Part shown: in pieces, positions 31,884-40,493 of the stretch | Position numbering within the stretch: position 1 is the stretch's first letter | How the letters are laid out: each line of letters opens with the position of its first letter | Origin: Fulvimarina uroteuthidis | GTDB lineage: Bacteria > Pseudomonadota > Alphaproteobacteria > Rhizobiales > Rhizobiaceae | Direction: 5' to 3' | DNA: 64,000 nucleotides | NCBI RefSeq assembly: GCF_034321785.1 | Contig: NZ_JAXLPB010000001.1 | Coordinates: 992,001 to 1,056,000 of the forward strand | Notes under the pieces: generated by a model | Databases searched by the model: none | Told to the model about the DNA's origin: nothing | Seen by the model: only the letters and a program-made list of their open reading frames with translations | Translations under genes and position numbers: made by a program

Positions 31884-32705
31884 TCATTCGGGAACCTTCA
31901 CGTCCTGCACGCGGCCGTAGCGAACGATGCGGACCGGGCCGCGCCGCGCCTTTTCCTCGGCCAGCAGAAACGCCGCATAGCCCGGCGAGCCCGGAACGGA
32001 ATCGGCAAGCGAGCGAAGCGAGAGGACGAAGCGATCGGCAATCTGCTGGGCCGCCGTCAGGGCTTCGGCCTGCTCGCCGTCGACCTCCAGCGTCGCCACC
32101 GAACCGATGACGTTGCGCTGGCCTTCGGTGTCCTCGATCGTCTGGTCGATCGCCAGGACCTTGAGGTTCCGAAGCACCGTTTCGGTCTGGATCTGGGCTT
32201 CGCCGCCATTGGCCGATTCCTTGCGGCGCGTCATGATCACGTCGACATGGTCGTTGGGCAGGATGAAGCCGCCGGCCGCGGTCGCCGCGGCGATCTGGAC
32301 GGACACGGCGCGCTTGCCGGCCGGCAGAAGGGCGGACAGGAAGCCGGAATCGGACTTGATGAGCTTGGCTTCCCGGACGGGTTCGCCGGCGAAGAACGCC
32401 TGGCGTGCGATCGTGCCGTTGAGTTCGCTCTGGGCGTCGGGTCTGGCAGTCCTCAGAATGAAGCCGTCGCCGATGCCGTCGACGGGCCATTTCTGCCATT
32501 CGAAGCCGCCGTCGATCCGCATGCCCATGGGCACCGCGTTCGCGGAGACGAGAACGTCCTCGAGCTTCACGGGCGGTTCCGCGGGGCTTGCGGTGATGAT
32601 GACGGGTTCCTGGGGAGCGGGTGCCGCGAAGTTCAGGGCGACGAAGCCGGCGCCCAGCGCCGCGAACGCTGCGACCGCCACCACGATGATCTGGCTTCGG
32701 TTCAT
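31884..32705 (-). CDS. cpaB: Tad pilus assembly protein CpaB/RcpC
   Basis: Periplasmic SAF-domain protein that works with the secretin. The 273-residue protein has one N-terminal anchor (IIVVAVAAFAALGAGFVALNFA), then the SAF/RcpC part (about 45-160: VLVSANAVPMGMRI, ARQAFFAGEPVREAKLI, FILPNDHVDVIMTRR) and a C-terminal region with VATLEVDGEQAEALTAAQQIA. Motifs and length are typical. It lies between cpaA and cpaC in the same direction. Confidence 0.93.
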   Translation of the reverse strand: MNRSQIIVVAVAAFAALGAGFVALNFAAPAPQEPVIITASPAEPPVKLEDVLVSANAVPMGMRIDGGFEWQKWPVDGIGDGFILRTARPDAQSELNGTIARQAFFAGEPVREAKLIKSDSGFLSALLPAGKRAVSVQIAAATAAGGFILPNDHVDVIMTRRKESANGGEAQIQTETVLRNLKVLAIDQTIEDTEGQRNVIGSVATLEVDGEQAEALTAAQQIADRFVLSLRSLADSVPGSPGYAAFLLAEEKARRGPVRIVRYGRVQDVKVPE

Positions 32706-32814
32706 CGATAACTCCCCGCACGGTCCCCGCGATCGTCGCAGGTCTTCGCGCTGGTTATCGCCCGGAATTCCTCAATGTATGGTTAACCGAATCTGAAAAA
32801 GTGAGACGACGCCG

Positions 32815-33318
32815 TCAGGAGGCCCGCAGGGCCGCTTCCATGAAGGGTCCGTCCGCATAGACGAGGAGGCCCGCAATGGCGAGCGCGACGCCGTAGGGAA
32901 CGCCGGTCTCGCGCGAGAGGAGACGATCGGCGAAGGCGAAGCCGGTCACGGGGGCGATCATCGTTCGGGAATAAAGAAGGAACAGGGCAAGCGCTCCACC
33001 GAGCGCGGTCGCGTAGACGAGGTACAGGCCGGCATCGAATGGACCGATCCAGAAGGCGGTCGCGGCCAGCATCTTCGCGTCGCCCCCGCCGATCAGGCCG
33101 CCGGCGAACAGGGCAAACCCGATGAAGAACGTCCCGACGCCGAACGCCGCGAAGATGGCGGCCTGCTCAAGCGGCATTCCGCCAGCGAGAACCGCGACCG
33201 GAAAACCCGCGGCGAGAAGAAGACAAAGCCGGTTCGGGATCGTCATCGTCATGACGTCCGAGACAGCGGCAAAGATCATGCAGAACGGGAAGACCGTGAT
33301 CAGGAAAATGTAGGCCAT
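32815..33318 (-). CDS. cpaA: Prepilin peptidase CpaA/TadV
   Basis: Short membrane aspartic protease (type IV prepilin peptidase without the methylase domain) that removes the leader of the Flp pilin. The 167-residue protein has about six hydrophobic spans and both catalytic aspartates: Asp21 in FAAVSDVMTMTIPN and Asp80 in GGGDAKML. It lies between pilA and cpaB; the 257 bp upstream contain the pilA terminator, so part of its transcription may come from read-through or its own promoter. Confidence 0.93.
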   Translation of the reverse strand: MAYIFLITVFPFCMIFAAVSDVMTMTIPNRLCLLLAAGFPVAVLAGGMPLEQAAIFAAFGVGTFFIGFALFAGGLIGGGDAKMLAATAFWIGPFDAGLYLVYATALGGALALFLLYSRTMIAPVTGFAFADRLLSRETGVPYGVALAIAGLLVYADGPFMEAALRAS

Positions 33319-33497
33319 CTGTGCGCTTTCCGCTTTCAGATCGAACCGGGTCTCAACCAGCGTGAATGTTTCCCGCTGATATTTCGTAAATGATCCCGGG
33401 GCCGTCTAACGACATACCTCGGCGGAATTGCGAATGCCGCCCCGGGTTATTCAACACATTAATCAGGTCAGCGCTCCAGCACGATGGGCACACCATG

Positions 33498-33533
33498 AAA
33501 AACGGGACCGATTGGCTCGGCCCCGTTTTTTTT
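33498..33533 (-). terminator. Bidirectional intrinsic terminator downstream of pilA
   Basis: aaacggg pairs with cccgttt, with an inner ccga/tcgg and a five-base loop. Eight T follow on the plus strand and about five T on the minus strand. On the minus strand it lies about 45 bp after pilA and before cpaA, a position that would let pilin mRNA accumulate above the assembly genes. Confidence 0.85.
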
Positions 33534-33575
33534 ACCGGACACATACTTAAAAACCGAAGTGTCCGGGCACCTCTG

Positions 33576-33755
33576 TTACTTAGCGGGAGCGGCGCTGATC
33601 TGCGAACCGATGTTCGTGAAACCGGTCGTCAGCTTCGGGGTAAAGGCGCCGAACGCGGCTACGAGAGCCACTGCCATGATACCTGCAATGAGAGCGTACT
33701 CGATCGCGGTGGCGCCGGACTCGTTCTTCAGAAAACGCTGGAATGTCTTGGACAT
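33576..33755 (-). CDS. pilA: Flp/Fap-type major pilin
   Basis: Structural subunit of the Tad pilus, 59 residues as precursor. The leader MSKTFQRFLKNESG is cut between Gly14 and Ala15; the mature protein begins ATAIEYALIAGIMAVALVAAF with Glu at +5 and Tyr at +6, the Flp motif, then a short hydrophilic tail. The ATG at 33755 has aaaggga upstream; the 10-codon longer frame is not needed. It is first in the tad region and followed by a terminator, consistent with high pilin output. Confidence 0.95.
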   Translation of the reverse strand: MSKTFQRFLKNESGATAIEYALIAGIMAVALVAAFGAFTPKLTTGFTNIGSQISAAPAK

Positions 33756-33986
33756 GGGTGTCCCTTTCGTTTGTTTCGACAGCACGACCGTCGACTTGTT
33801 GGCATCGATCGGTTGACACCCAAAATAGAAGCCGCTTCTTTCGATCGCCTTAACGCGGGTTATCCTTGGTCCGGACGCACCGTTGTTGGCGGATAGGCTT
33901 AATCGATCCCTAAAAGAGCTTTTACCTCGGATTCATCATGGGCGGTCATAGTGGCCCTCCTGGATGCGCAATCGAACGGACCCGCC

Positions 33987-34460
33987 ATGACTTCACGCCT
34001 TTTCAGAACAGCCCTTGCGGCGGCCGTCGCAATCGTCTGCTGGCTCGCGGTCTTCCATGCACCGGCGCGGGCCGAGGCGGTGATCGCCGTCGCCGTCGAC
34101 CATGCGCGCATCCTGGAAATCGATCGCGGCGCGGGCACCGTCATCATCGGCAATCCGGCCATCGTCGACGTCGAGGTCCTGAGCGAAACCCGGCTCGTCC
34201 TGACGGGAAAGAGCTACGGCATCACCAATGTTGTCGTGCTCGGCCGCGACAATGCGGTGCTGATGGACGAGCAGGTCGCGGTCCAGACATTCGAAGCCAA
34301 TACGGTTCGCATCTATCGCCAGGCACTGCGCCAGACCTACGCCTGCGCACCCAAATGCGAGCCGACGGTGACGATCGGCGATACGATGGAGGTGTTCTCG
34401 ACCGCCTCGAACCAATACGAGACGCGGCGCGGCATCGCCGAGACCGCCGCATCCAAATAA
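33987..34460 (+). CDS. Secreted protein with secretin-like pilus N-terminal domain
   Basis: A 157-residue protein with a signal peptide (FRTALAAAVAIVCWLAVFHAPARA). The mature part matches the N-terminal domain of CpaC: VAVDHARILEIDRGAGTVIIGNPAIVDVEVLSETRLVLTGKSYGITNVVVLGRDN. It has no secretin core. A cysteine pair (YACAPKCEP) lies near its end. It is transcribed away from pilA, next to the tad operon. Stand-alone proteins of this kind accompany alphaproteobacterial tad loci; their role is not established and could be in the periplasm beside the secretin. The start at 33987 is chosen for the signal peptide; a GTG at 33951 is possible. Confidence 0.8.
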   Translation: MTSRLFRTALAAAVAIVCWLAVFHAPARAEAVIAVAVDHARILEIDRGAGTVIIGNPAIVDVEVLSETRLVLTGKSYGITNVVVLGRDNAVLMDEQVAVQTFEANTVRIYRQALRQTYACAPKCEPTVTIGDTMEVFSTASNQYETRRGIAETAASK

Positions 34461-34557
34461 TCCGGCGCGCGCGTCCGGCGAGGGCGCTTGCGATTGTCCC
34501 TTGCCAGCGCCCTGCGAGCCTTATCTTTGAAGCGATCGTCCTTCGAAGAGGCACGCA

Positions 34558-35763
34558 ATGCCCAGAGCCATCATCATCGTCCTCGATTCCGTCGGCATCG
34601 GCCACGCGCCCGATGCGGCCGATTACGGCGACGCGGGCGCGAACACGCTCGGCTCGGTCTTCGCGGCGTGCCGGACCGGCCGCGGCGACCGCGAGGGCCT
34701 TCGCTCGGGGGCCCTGCAGCTTCCCCATCTCACCCGCCTCGGCCTGATGCGCGTCGCCGGGCTTGGCGAGGCGGGACCCGCCCCGTCGACCCTTCACGGG
34801 GCAGCCGTGGAGACCTCGCACGGCAAGGATACCCCGTCCGGGCACTGGGAGATCGCCGGCGCGCCGGTTCATTTCGCCTGGGGCACATTTCCCGACACGC
34901 AGCCCGCGCTGCCCGCCTCCCTCGTGCGCCAGATCATGGACGATAGCCGCATCCCCGGCATTCTCGGCGACAGGCGCGCCTCGGGCACCGAGATCCTGCG
35001 CGCGTTCGGCGAGGAGAGCATCGCGAGCGGCAAGCCGATCCTCTACACCTCCGCCGACAGCGTGCTGCAGATCGCGGCGCACGAAACCCATTTCGGCCTC
35101 GACCGCCTGATGGCGCTCTGCGCGGCGGCACGCACCCATTGCGACCCGCTGAACATCGCGCGCGTCATCGCCAGACCCTTCACCGGCGAGACGGCGGACA
35201 GTTTCGAAAGGACCGCCGGCCGGCGCGATTTCTCGGTCGCTCCGCCGAGCGAGACGCTGCTCGACCGGGTGCAGGCGAACGGCGGAACCACCTGGGCGGT
35301 CGGGAAGATCGCCGATATCTTCTCCCATCGCGGCATCGGCAAAATCCTGAAAGGCGACGGCAACATGGCTCTCGTCGATGCGACGCTCGCGGCGATCCGG
35401 CAGGCCGGCGACGGCGATCTCGTCTTTGCCAATCTTATCGATTTCGACATGCTGTTCGGCCATCGGCGCGACGTTCCAGGTTATGCCGCCGCGCTCGAGG
35501 CCTTCGACGCGCGCATTCCGCAGATCGAGGCGGCGCTCGAACCCGGCGACCTGTGCATCCTCACCGCCGACCATGGCTGCGACCCCAGCTTCGCAGGCAC
35601 CGAACACACGCGCGAACGCGTTCCCGTGCTGGGGTTCGGGCCCGGTATCGCTGGCGCCGACATCGGCGTGCGCGAGAGCTTCGCCGATATCGGCGCCAGC
35701 GCCGCGGTCCATCTCGGGCTCGATCCGGGGCGCTTCGGAACCGCGTTCGTGCAAACGGCCTGA
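34558..35763 (+). CDS. deoB: Phosphopentomutase
   Basis: Mn-dependent enzyme of the alkaline phosphatase superfamily that interconverts (deoxy)ribose 1- and 5-phosphates in nucleoside breakdown. The 401-residue protein starts MPRAIIIVLDSVGIGHAPDA with the metal Asp10, contains ADSVLQIAAHE and KDTPSGHWEI (the catalytic Thr region), LIDFDMLFGHRRD and TADHGCDPSF with the C-terminal metal ligands. Length and motifs are normal. It starts a rightward group with upp; cdd lies nearby on the other strand, so this is a nucleoside/base salvage neighbourhood. Confidence 0.96.
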   Translation: MPRAIIIVLDSVGIGHAPDAADYGDAGANTLGSVFAACRTGRGDREGLRSGALQLPHLTRLGLMRVAGLGEAGPAPSTLHGAAVETSHGKDTPSGHWEIAGAPVHFAWGTFPDTQPALPASLVRQIMDDSRIPGILGDRRASGTEILRAFGEESIASGKPILYTSADSVLQIAAHETHFGLDRLMALCAAARTHCDPLNIARVIARPFTGETADSFERTAGRRDFSVAPPSETLLDRVQANGGTTWAVGKIADIFSHRGIGKILKGDGNMALVDATLAAIRQAGDGDLVFANLIDFDMLFGHRRDVPGYAAALEAFDARIPQIEAALEPGDLCILTADHGCDPSFAGTEHTRERVPVLGFGPGIAGADIGVRESFADIGASAAVHLGLDPGRFGTAFVQTA

Positions 35764-35836
35764 GGATCGCCGGCAGCAATCCGGTGGCCATTCGATTCCC
35801 GACACCCCCCCCCACAAAGCAAAGGACGGTTCCGAC

Positions 35837-36466
35837 ATGGACGGCGTCACAGTCATCGATCACCCCCTCGTGCAGCACAAGCTGACGATCATGCGCAAGA
35901 AGCAGACGTCGACGGCGAGCTTCCGCCAGCTTCTGCGCGAGATCTCGACCCTGCTCTGCTACGAGGTGACGCGCAATCTGGAGATCACCACCGAGCGCAT
36001 CGAGACGCCGCTGACCGAAATGGACGCTCCGGTTCTCGAAGGCAAGAAGCTCGTCTTCGCCTCGATCCTGCGCGCCGGAAACGGGCTTCTGGAAGGCATG
36101 CTCGATCTGGTGCCGGCCGCCCGCGTCGCCCATGTCGGTCTCTACCGCGACGAACGCACGCTCGAACCCGTCGAATATTACTTCAAGGCGCCCGACCACA
36201 TGGCGGACCGGCTCGTCATCGTCGTCGACCCCATGCTGGCGACGGCCAATTCCGCGATCCTCGCGGTGGAACGGCTGAAGCAGCAGGGCGCCTCCAACCT
36301 GCGGTTCCTCTGCCTGCTCGCCGCGCCCGAGGGTCTCGAGCGGTTCCGGCACGCCCATCCCGACGTCCAGGTATTCACGGCCTCGATCGACAGCCATCTC
36401 AACGAGAAGGGCTATATCGTGCCGGGCCTCGGCGATGCCGGAGACCGGATGTACGGCACGAAGTAG
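35837..36466 (+). CDS. upp: Uracil phosphoribosyltransferase
   Basis: Converts uracil and PRPP to UMP. The 209-residue protein has the start VTVIDHPLVQHKLTIMRKKQTSTASFR, the flexible-loop region ILRAGNGLLEGMLDLVPAARVAHVGLYRDE, the PRPP loop VVDPMLATANSA and the uracil-binding end GYIVPGLGDAGDRMYGTK, all conserved. The ATG at 35837 follows aaagga. It lies 73 bp after deoB and is probably co-transcribed. Confidence 0.97.
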   Translation: MDGVTVIDHPLVQHKLTIMRKKQTSTASFRQLLREISTLLCYEVTRNLEITTERIETPLTEMDAPVLEGKKLVFASILRAGNGLLEGMLDLVPAARVAHVGLYRDERTLEPVEYYFKAPDHMADRLVIVVDPMLATANSAILAVERLKQQGASNLRFLCLLAAPEGLERFRHAHPDVQVFTASIDSHLNEKGYIVPGLGDAGDRMYGTK

Positions 36467-36607
36467 GCCGGCCTCGCACGCGATCCGTTTGCCCTTCGTT
36501 CACCGTCTTGAAAGCAAGACCGGAAGGGCACGGGTTCCGTTGGCGATTGCGCAACCGGCCCGTGGCATGCTCGCGCTCGTCTTGAACCGGAAGCGAACCC
36601 CGTTGCC

Positions 36608-37141
36608 ATGATCAACCGCGCGATCATCATTCTCGCCGTCTGCACCTTCGGCGGCCTTACCGTCCCGTCCGTCTTCGAGACCTATCTGAAGAAGGAACGC
36701 GGGAGCGTCGAGACCATCGATGAAGCATCGCCCGTCGTCGAGGCCGCCGCACCGCCGACCGCGTCCTTCGACCGGAGCGTGGTGCTGGAAGCCGATGCGT
36801 CCGGTCATTTCAGGACCGATGCGCGCCTCAACGGCATGCGCAACGACGTCCTCATCGACACCGGCGCGACGCAGGTCGCCATCACCGCCTCGATCGCCCG
36901 CCAGATCGGCATCCATCCAGGCCCCGGCGACTGGACGGTCGCGGTCCAGACCGCGAACGGCGCCGCCAGGGCGGCCCCGGCCAGGATCGACCGGCTCGAG
37001 ATCGGACCGATCACGGTGCGCGACGTCGAGGCTTTGATCCTCGAAGACGGCAGGCTCGGCATGACGCTGCTGGGGATGAGCTTCCTGTCCGAGCTCAGTC
37101 GCTATTCCGTGGAAGACGGCCGCCTGACCCTGGTCCGTTAG
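36608..37141 (+). CDS. Membrane-anchored retropepsin-like aspartic protease (TIGR02281 type)
   Basis: A 177-residue protein with an N-terminal membrane anchor (INRAIIILAVCTFGGLTVPSVF), a short linker (about 30-55) and a single aspartic protease half-domain. The active-site triplet Asp84-Thr-Gly is in NDVLIDTGATQVAIT; the later LGMTLLGMSFLSEL is the hydrophobic-hydrophobic-Gly element of the clan AA fold. Such single-lobe proteins act as dimers, probably in the periplasm. The substrate is unknown. Confidence 0.85.
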   Translation: MINRAIIILAVCTFGGLTVPSVFETYLKKERGSVETIDEASPVVEAAAPPTASFDRSVVLEADASGHFRTDARLNGMRNDVLIDTGATQVAITASIARQIGIHPGPGDWTVAVQTANGAARAAPARIDRLEIGPITVRDVEALILEDGRLGMTLLGMSFLSELSRYSVEDGRLTLVR

Positions 37142-37164
37142 CGGCGTTCCCCCGCTAACGCCTG

Positions 37165-37236
37165 TTCGGGCATCGGCCCCAAAAAAGGAACCCGATTGTC
37201 GGACAGCCTGGTGCGTGAAACCAGAGCGATGGTCTA
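37165..37236. repeat. Dispersed intergenic element, copy B
   Basis: Related to 3837-3907 over its whole length (shared ttcgggcatcggccc, a decayed central palindrome, gcgtgaaaccag, and gatgg-t-cta at the end). As in copy A the terminal cta provides, on the reverse strand, the TAG stop of the adjacent gene, here cdd. Confidence 0.65.
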
Positions 37237-37602
37237 TGAGGCGTCGCCGAGCGAGGCGGTCTCGAAGGCGAGCGGCAGAAGTTCGCCCATCGTGACGGTC
37301 CTGCGCACGCCGTCCTGAAGATCGCAGAGATGGATCCGCGTCTCGGGAGAGGCGAACTCCGCGATACGCTGGCGGCATCCGCCGCACGGGCTGCACAGAG
37401 CAAGCTTTTCGGCGACCACCGCAAGCTCGGCGATCCGCCCTCCGCCGTCCATCACGAGATGGGCGATCGCCGTCGTCTCGGCGCACCAGCCTTCGGGAAA
37501 GCTGACCGATTCCACGTTGCAGCCGGCATAGATCCGGCCGTCCGTGGTCCGCAGCGCCGCGCCCACGGGGAACTTCGAATAGGGCGCGTGGGCGCGGCGC
37601 AT
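37234..37602 (-). CDS. cdd: Cytidine deaminase (start uncertain)
   Basis: Zinc enzyme that deaminates cytidine and deoxycytidine to uridine. The core is clear: HAPYSKFPVGAALRTTDGRIYAGCNVE, the zinc/active-site CAETTAIA with the catalytic Glu, and SPCGGCRQRIAEF with two zinc Cys. From the ATG at 37602 the protein is 122 residues, but family members begin about 15 residues earlier, and that sequence (DDLFAKARSA) is present in frame without any ATG, GTG or TTG near it; the next candidates are a TTG at 37791 and an ATG at 37890, both giving unlikely Arg/Pro-rich extensions. The gene's own start is therefore open. It is convergent with the retropepsin gene and its stop lies in a dispersed repeat. 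Confidence 0.85.
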   Translation of the reverse strand: MRRAHAPYSKFPVGAALRTTDGRIYAGCNVESVSFPEGWCAETTAIAHLVMDGGGRIAELAVVAEKLALCSPCGGCRQRIAEFASPETRIHLCDLQDGVRRTVTMGELLPLAFETASLGDAS

Positions 37603-37905
37603 GGCGGATCTGGCTTTGGCGAAGAGATCGTCGGCGATGGGTCGTCTCGCTTCTGGTGAGGGCCCGGTCGGGTGGGCGTCTTGTATCGGGCGGGTCCGGC
37701 AAGGCTCGACCGTCCCCGGTCGCGGCCATAGGACACCGATTGCCGCCGATTGTCGACCGGGCGGCGCTTGCGGACCGGACCCCTTCCGCAAACCTTCGGC
37801 CCCGCGCTCGAAGGCAGCCCGGATCGGCCCGCCGGGCGGTGGACAAACCAGCCGGTTTTGAGCAAAGCTGCCCCGCAAGGGATGATCCAAGCGGAAGCGA
37901 GAACC

Positions 37906-38124
37906 ATGGCCGAAACCGATTCATCCGTGGAAAGCCGGCTGGAAGACCTCGAAGTCCTTTCGAGCCATCAGGCCAAGACCCTCGAAGAGCTTTCCGAGGA
38001 ACTCACCAAGGCCTTTTCCACGATCCGGCACCTTCAGCTCAAGGTCGAACATCTGACGGAACGGGTGGGGTCGGTGGAAGCCGGCGGCGGAAGACCCGAA
38101 GCGACGAAGCCGCCGCATTACTGA
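37906..38124 (+). CDS. slyX: SlyX family protein
   Basis: A 72-residue coiled-coil protein. Heptad-like Leu/Val spacing runs from about 10 to 58 (LEDLEVLSSHQAKTLEEL..., HLQLKVEHLTERV) and the end is the conserved PPHY of SlyX. No biochemical role is known for the family. The ATG at 37906 follows ggaag. Confidence 0.9.
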   Translation: MAETDSSVESRLEDLEVLSSHQAKTLEELSEELTKAFSTIRHLQLKVEHLTERVGSVEAGGGRPEATKPPHY

Positions 38125-38206
38125 CGGCGCGCCCGCTCCCCTCTGCCGTTCAGCGTCGGCATCCTGCCGCCGCTTCGCCCGCCGTCCCGTAGAACCATCT
38201 CACGCC

Positions 38207-39217
38207 TCATTTCAGCGGCGGAACGGTGCCGAGCGGCAGGACGCCGGCCGACAACCGGCCCTGGTCCGCCGTGATGCGGATGACCGTCCGCCCGTTCTCG
38301 GTCTTTCCTACGAACGGAATGACCGAAGCGACCGTCTGGGCGATGGACGCAGCTTGCGGCGCGAGGCCGGCGACGATGGTCGCCAGCCGGTCCGGGGACG
38401 TCACGGCGAGCGCGAAATCGCCCGACAGGAGGCCATCGTCGGAGAACGAAAAATCACCTGAAAGATCCGCCCCCGACGGCTCGCCCGCAAAGGCGAGGGC
38501 GAGAGATCGCAGCGTTCCGCTGCGGCCCGCCAGAAGCTCTCGCGCGGACTGGCCGGTCGCGCTGCCCGACAGCCAACCGGCGGCCCCCTCAACGGTCAGA
38601 TCGGCCGAGAGGTCGAAGAGCGGAAGGCCGCGCGCCTGCGGCACCTCCACCCTGGCCGAGGTCTGGGTCGCGGCGATATCGAGATCGGCCTCGCGTCGCC
38701 GCACATGGGCGGTGCTGCGCAAGGCGGAAAACACCGGCTGTCCGTCGACGGCGAGATTCGGGCTGTCGGAGACGATGGACAGGCGGTCGAGACCCTCTGT
38801 CCAGAAGCTCGTGCTGGCCTGGGCGAGCGTCCAGGTCAGATCGACCGGCGGCTGCCCCTGCGACCGGATCCGGACCGGCGAGCCGAGCTCGCTCACCACC
38901 TTGTTCGGCTGGTAGATCTGCGCCGCGCTTCGGAACGGACCGGCATCGAGGCTGAAGCCTTCGCCGGGCGCATCGACGGCGACATCGTCGCAGGACAGGC
39001 CGATCCTGAACGGATAGCCCACGACGTCCTGGCCGGGACAGGACACCGTCACCCCCCGCGCACCGGCTCGTTCGATCTCCCGCGTGACGATCCGGTCGAG
39101 CTGGTGAGCCGCGAAGAACCAGAACCCCGTCAGAATCAGGAAGAGGACGAAGGCTGTCGCCACGATCCAGCGATAGGCGCGGCGCACACGGCGCGATTCT
39201 AAGGTTGACGAAGGCAC
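38207..39217 (-). CDS. DUF2125 family envelope protein
   Basis: A 336-residue protein with one N-terminal membrane helix (WIVATAFVLFLILTGFWFFAAHQL) and a large periplasmic part. The VSCPGQDVVGYPFRIGLSCDDVAVDAP segment with its two cysteines, after the membrane helix, is typical of DUF2125 in alphaproteobacteria. The rest is beta-rich, without known catalytic motifs. The GTG at 39217 is chosen because aaggggag lies about 8 nt upstream; the ATG at 39274 would overlap the start of the divergent ChaC-like gene. Function unknown. Confidence 0.8.
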   Translation of the reverse strand: MPSSTLESRRVRRAYRWIVATAFVLFLILTGFWFFAAHQLDRIVTREIERAGARGVTVSCPGQDVVGYPFRIGLSCDDVAVDAPGEGFSLDAGPFRSAAQIYQPNKVVSELGSPVRIRSQGQPPVDLTWTLAQASTSFWTEGLDRLSIVSDSPNLAVDGQPVFSALRSTAHVRRREADLDIAATQTSARVEVPQARGLPLFDLSADLTVEGAAGWLSGSATGQSARELLAGRSGTLRSLALAFAGEPSGADLSGDFSFSDDGLLSGDFALAVTSPDRLATIVAGLAPQAASIAQTVASVIPFVGKTENGRTVIRITADQGRLSAGVLPLGTVPPLK

Positions 39218-39272
39218 CAAAGCTCCCCTTTGAGGTACGGATCGGATCGGCGAGAAGGCATAACGGACTGGC

Positions 39273-39800
39273 ATGAGCGAGAATAGTGACTTCTGGGTGT
39301 TCGGCTATGGCTCGCTGATCTGGAACCCGGGATTTGAATTTGTCGACCGGACCATCGCCCGTCTGTCCGGCTTCCACCGTTCGCTCTGCGTTCGCAGCCA
39401 TGTGCATCGCGGAACGCCCGAGACGCCGGGGCTGGTCTTCGGCCTCGACCGCGGCGGCTCCTGCGTCGGCATGGCGTTCAAGGTGGCCGGCGCCCGGCAC
39501 GAGGAGACGATGGCCTATCTGAGGGCCCGCGAGCTCGTCACCCATGTCTATCTGGAAAAGACGGTCTCGCTGCGCTTTCTGGAAGGCGGCGGCACCCACG
39601 CGGTGACCTATGTCGTCGACCGCGGGCACCAGCAATATGCCGGCAAGATATCCGTCGAGGCGGCAGCGCGGATCGTGATGAACGCCCATGGCCGGTCCGG
39701 GCCGAACGTCGATTATGTCACCAACGCGCTGACGGAGATCCATCGCATGGGGCTGCGCGACCAATGGCTGGAAAGCGTCGCCGCCCATCTGAGGCGGTAG
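39273..39800 (+). CDS. Gamma-glutamylcyclotransferase, ChaC-like
   Basis: A 175-residue GGCT-fold protein. It begins with FWVFGYGSLIWNPGFEF, the YGSLIWNPG substrate loop of ChaC proteins that cleave glutathione to 5-oxoproline and Cys-Gly, and continues FHRSLCVRSHVHRGTPETPGLVFGL. The acid segment (ARELVTHVYLEKTV) lies near residue 90. It is close to the family length. Two GST genes in the window also suggest glutathione use. Divergent from the DUF2125 gene. Confidence 0.92.
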   Translation: MSENSDFWVFGYGSLIWNPGFEFVDRTIARLSGFHRSLCVRSHVHRGTPETPGLVFGLDRGGSCVGMAFKVAGARHEETMAYLRARELVTHVYLEKTVSLRFLEGGGTHAVTYVVDRGHQQYAGKISVEAAARIVMNAHGRSGPNVDYVTNALTEIHRMGLRDQWLESVAAHLRR

Positions 39801-39869
39801 GCCGGTGCCGCCAGGGGGAGCACCGACACGCCGGTTTCCGCGATCGGGCGGCGCAGGCGTGCCGGCCGG

Positions 39870-40358
39870 TCAGTTGACCTGCGCCAGGAGGCCGTTGCCC
39901 GGATCTTCCTCCGGCCACTCGACGACATGGTCCTCGAACGCCTCCACGTCCATGCCTTCCTCGCTGATCGTGCGCCCCCGCACGGAAACGCCGGCCTGAT
40001 GCACCGTGTCCCGGTCGCCCGACAGGAGATGGTGCCACCAGTAGAGGTCGCGCCCCTCCTCCACCAACCGGTAGGCGCAACTGGGGGGCAACCAGCCGAT
40101 CTCCCGCACGGTCTTCGGATCGAGACCGACGCAATCGGGCACGGTGGCCTGCCGGTTTTCGTAATCGGAGCAGCTGCAGGTCTGGCCGTCGAGCAGCCTG
40201 CAGGCGACGTTCGTCCAGACGATTTCGCCGGTGTCGTAGTCTTCCAGCTTGTTCAGACAGCACCGTCCGCAGCCGTCGCAGAGCGACTCCCACTCCTGCG
40301 CGGACATCTCGTCCAAGGTCTTGATCTGCCAATAGGGTTTGTTGCCGGAATCACGCAT
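39870..40358 (-). CDS. YcgN/UPF0260 family cysteine-cluster protein
   Basis: A 162-residue cytosolic protein. It has the YkgJ-type cysteine motif CDGCGRCCLNK early (about 28-38), and a further cysteine set (TNVACRLLDGQTCSCSDYENR, VPDC) that together define UPF0260/YcgN; it probably binds an Fe-S cluster or zinc. SCAYRLVEEGRDLYWWHHLLSGD is also conserved. Function is not established. The ATG at 40358 is used; one 14 codons upstream (40400) is possible. Confidence 0.88.
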   Translation of the reverse strand: MRDSGNKPYWQIKTLDEMSAQEWESLCDGCGRCCLNKLEDYDTGEIVWTNVACRLLDGQTCSCSDYENRQATVPDCVGLDPKTVREIGWLPPSCAYRLVEEGRDLYWWHHLLSGDRDTVHQAGVSVRGRTISEEGMDVEAFEDHVVEWPEEDPGNGLLAQVN

Positions 40359-40493
40359 GGTCAAAATCTCTGAATCGATGTCGCAACTTTTTCCGTCCAT
40401 GATTATAGAATAGGTATCCACACTGGACCATTGAAGCGGTCGCCCCTTGCGGCGCGACCCGATCGACACTTTGATCAACGGCGGCATCGACGC

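Noticed and set aside
30259..32721. Apparent 820-codon fusion upstream of cpaC
   Set aside because: The N-terminal part is a frame-shifted reading of cpaB; cpaC has its own ATG with aaggag at 31842.
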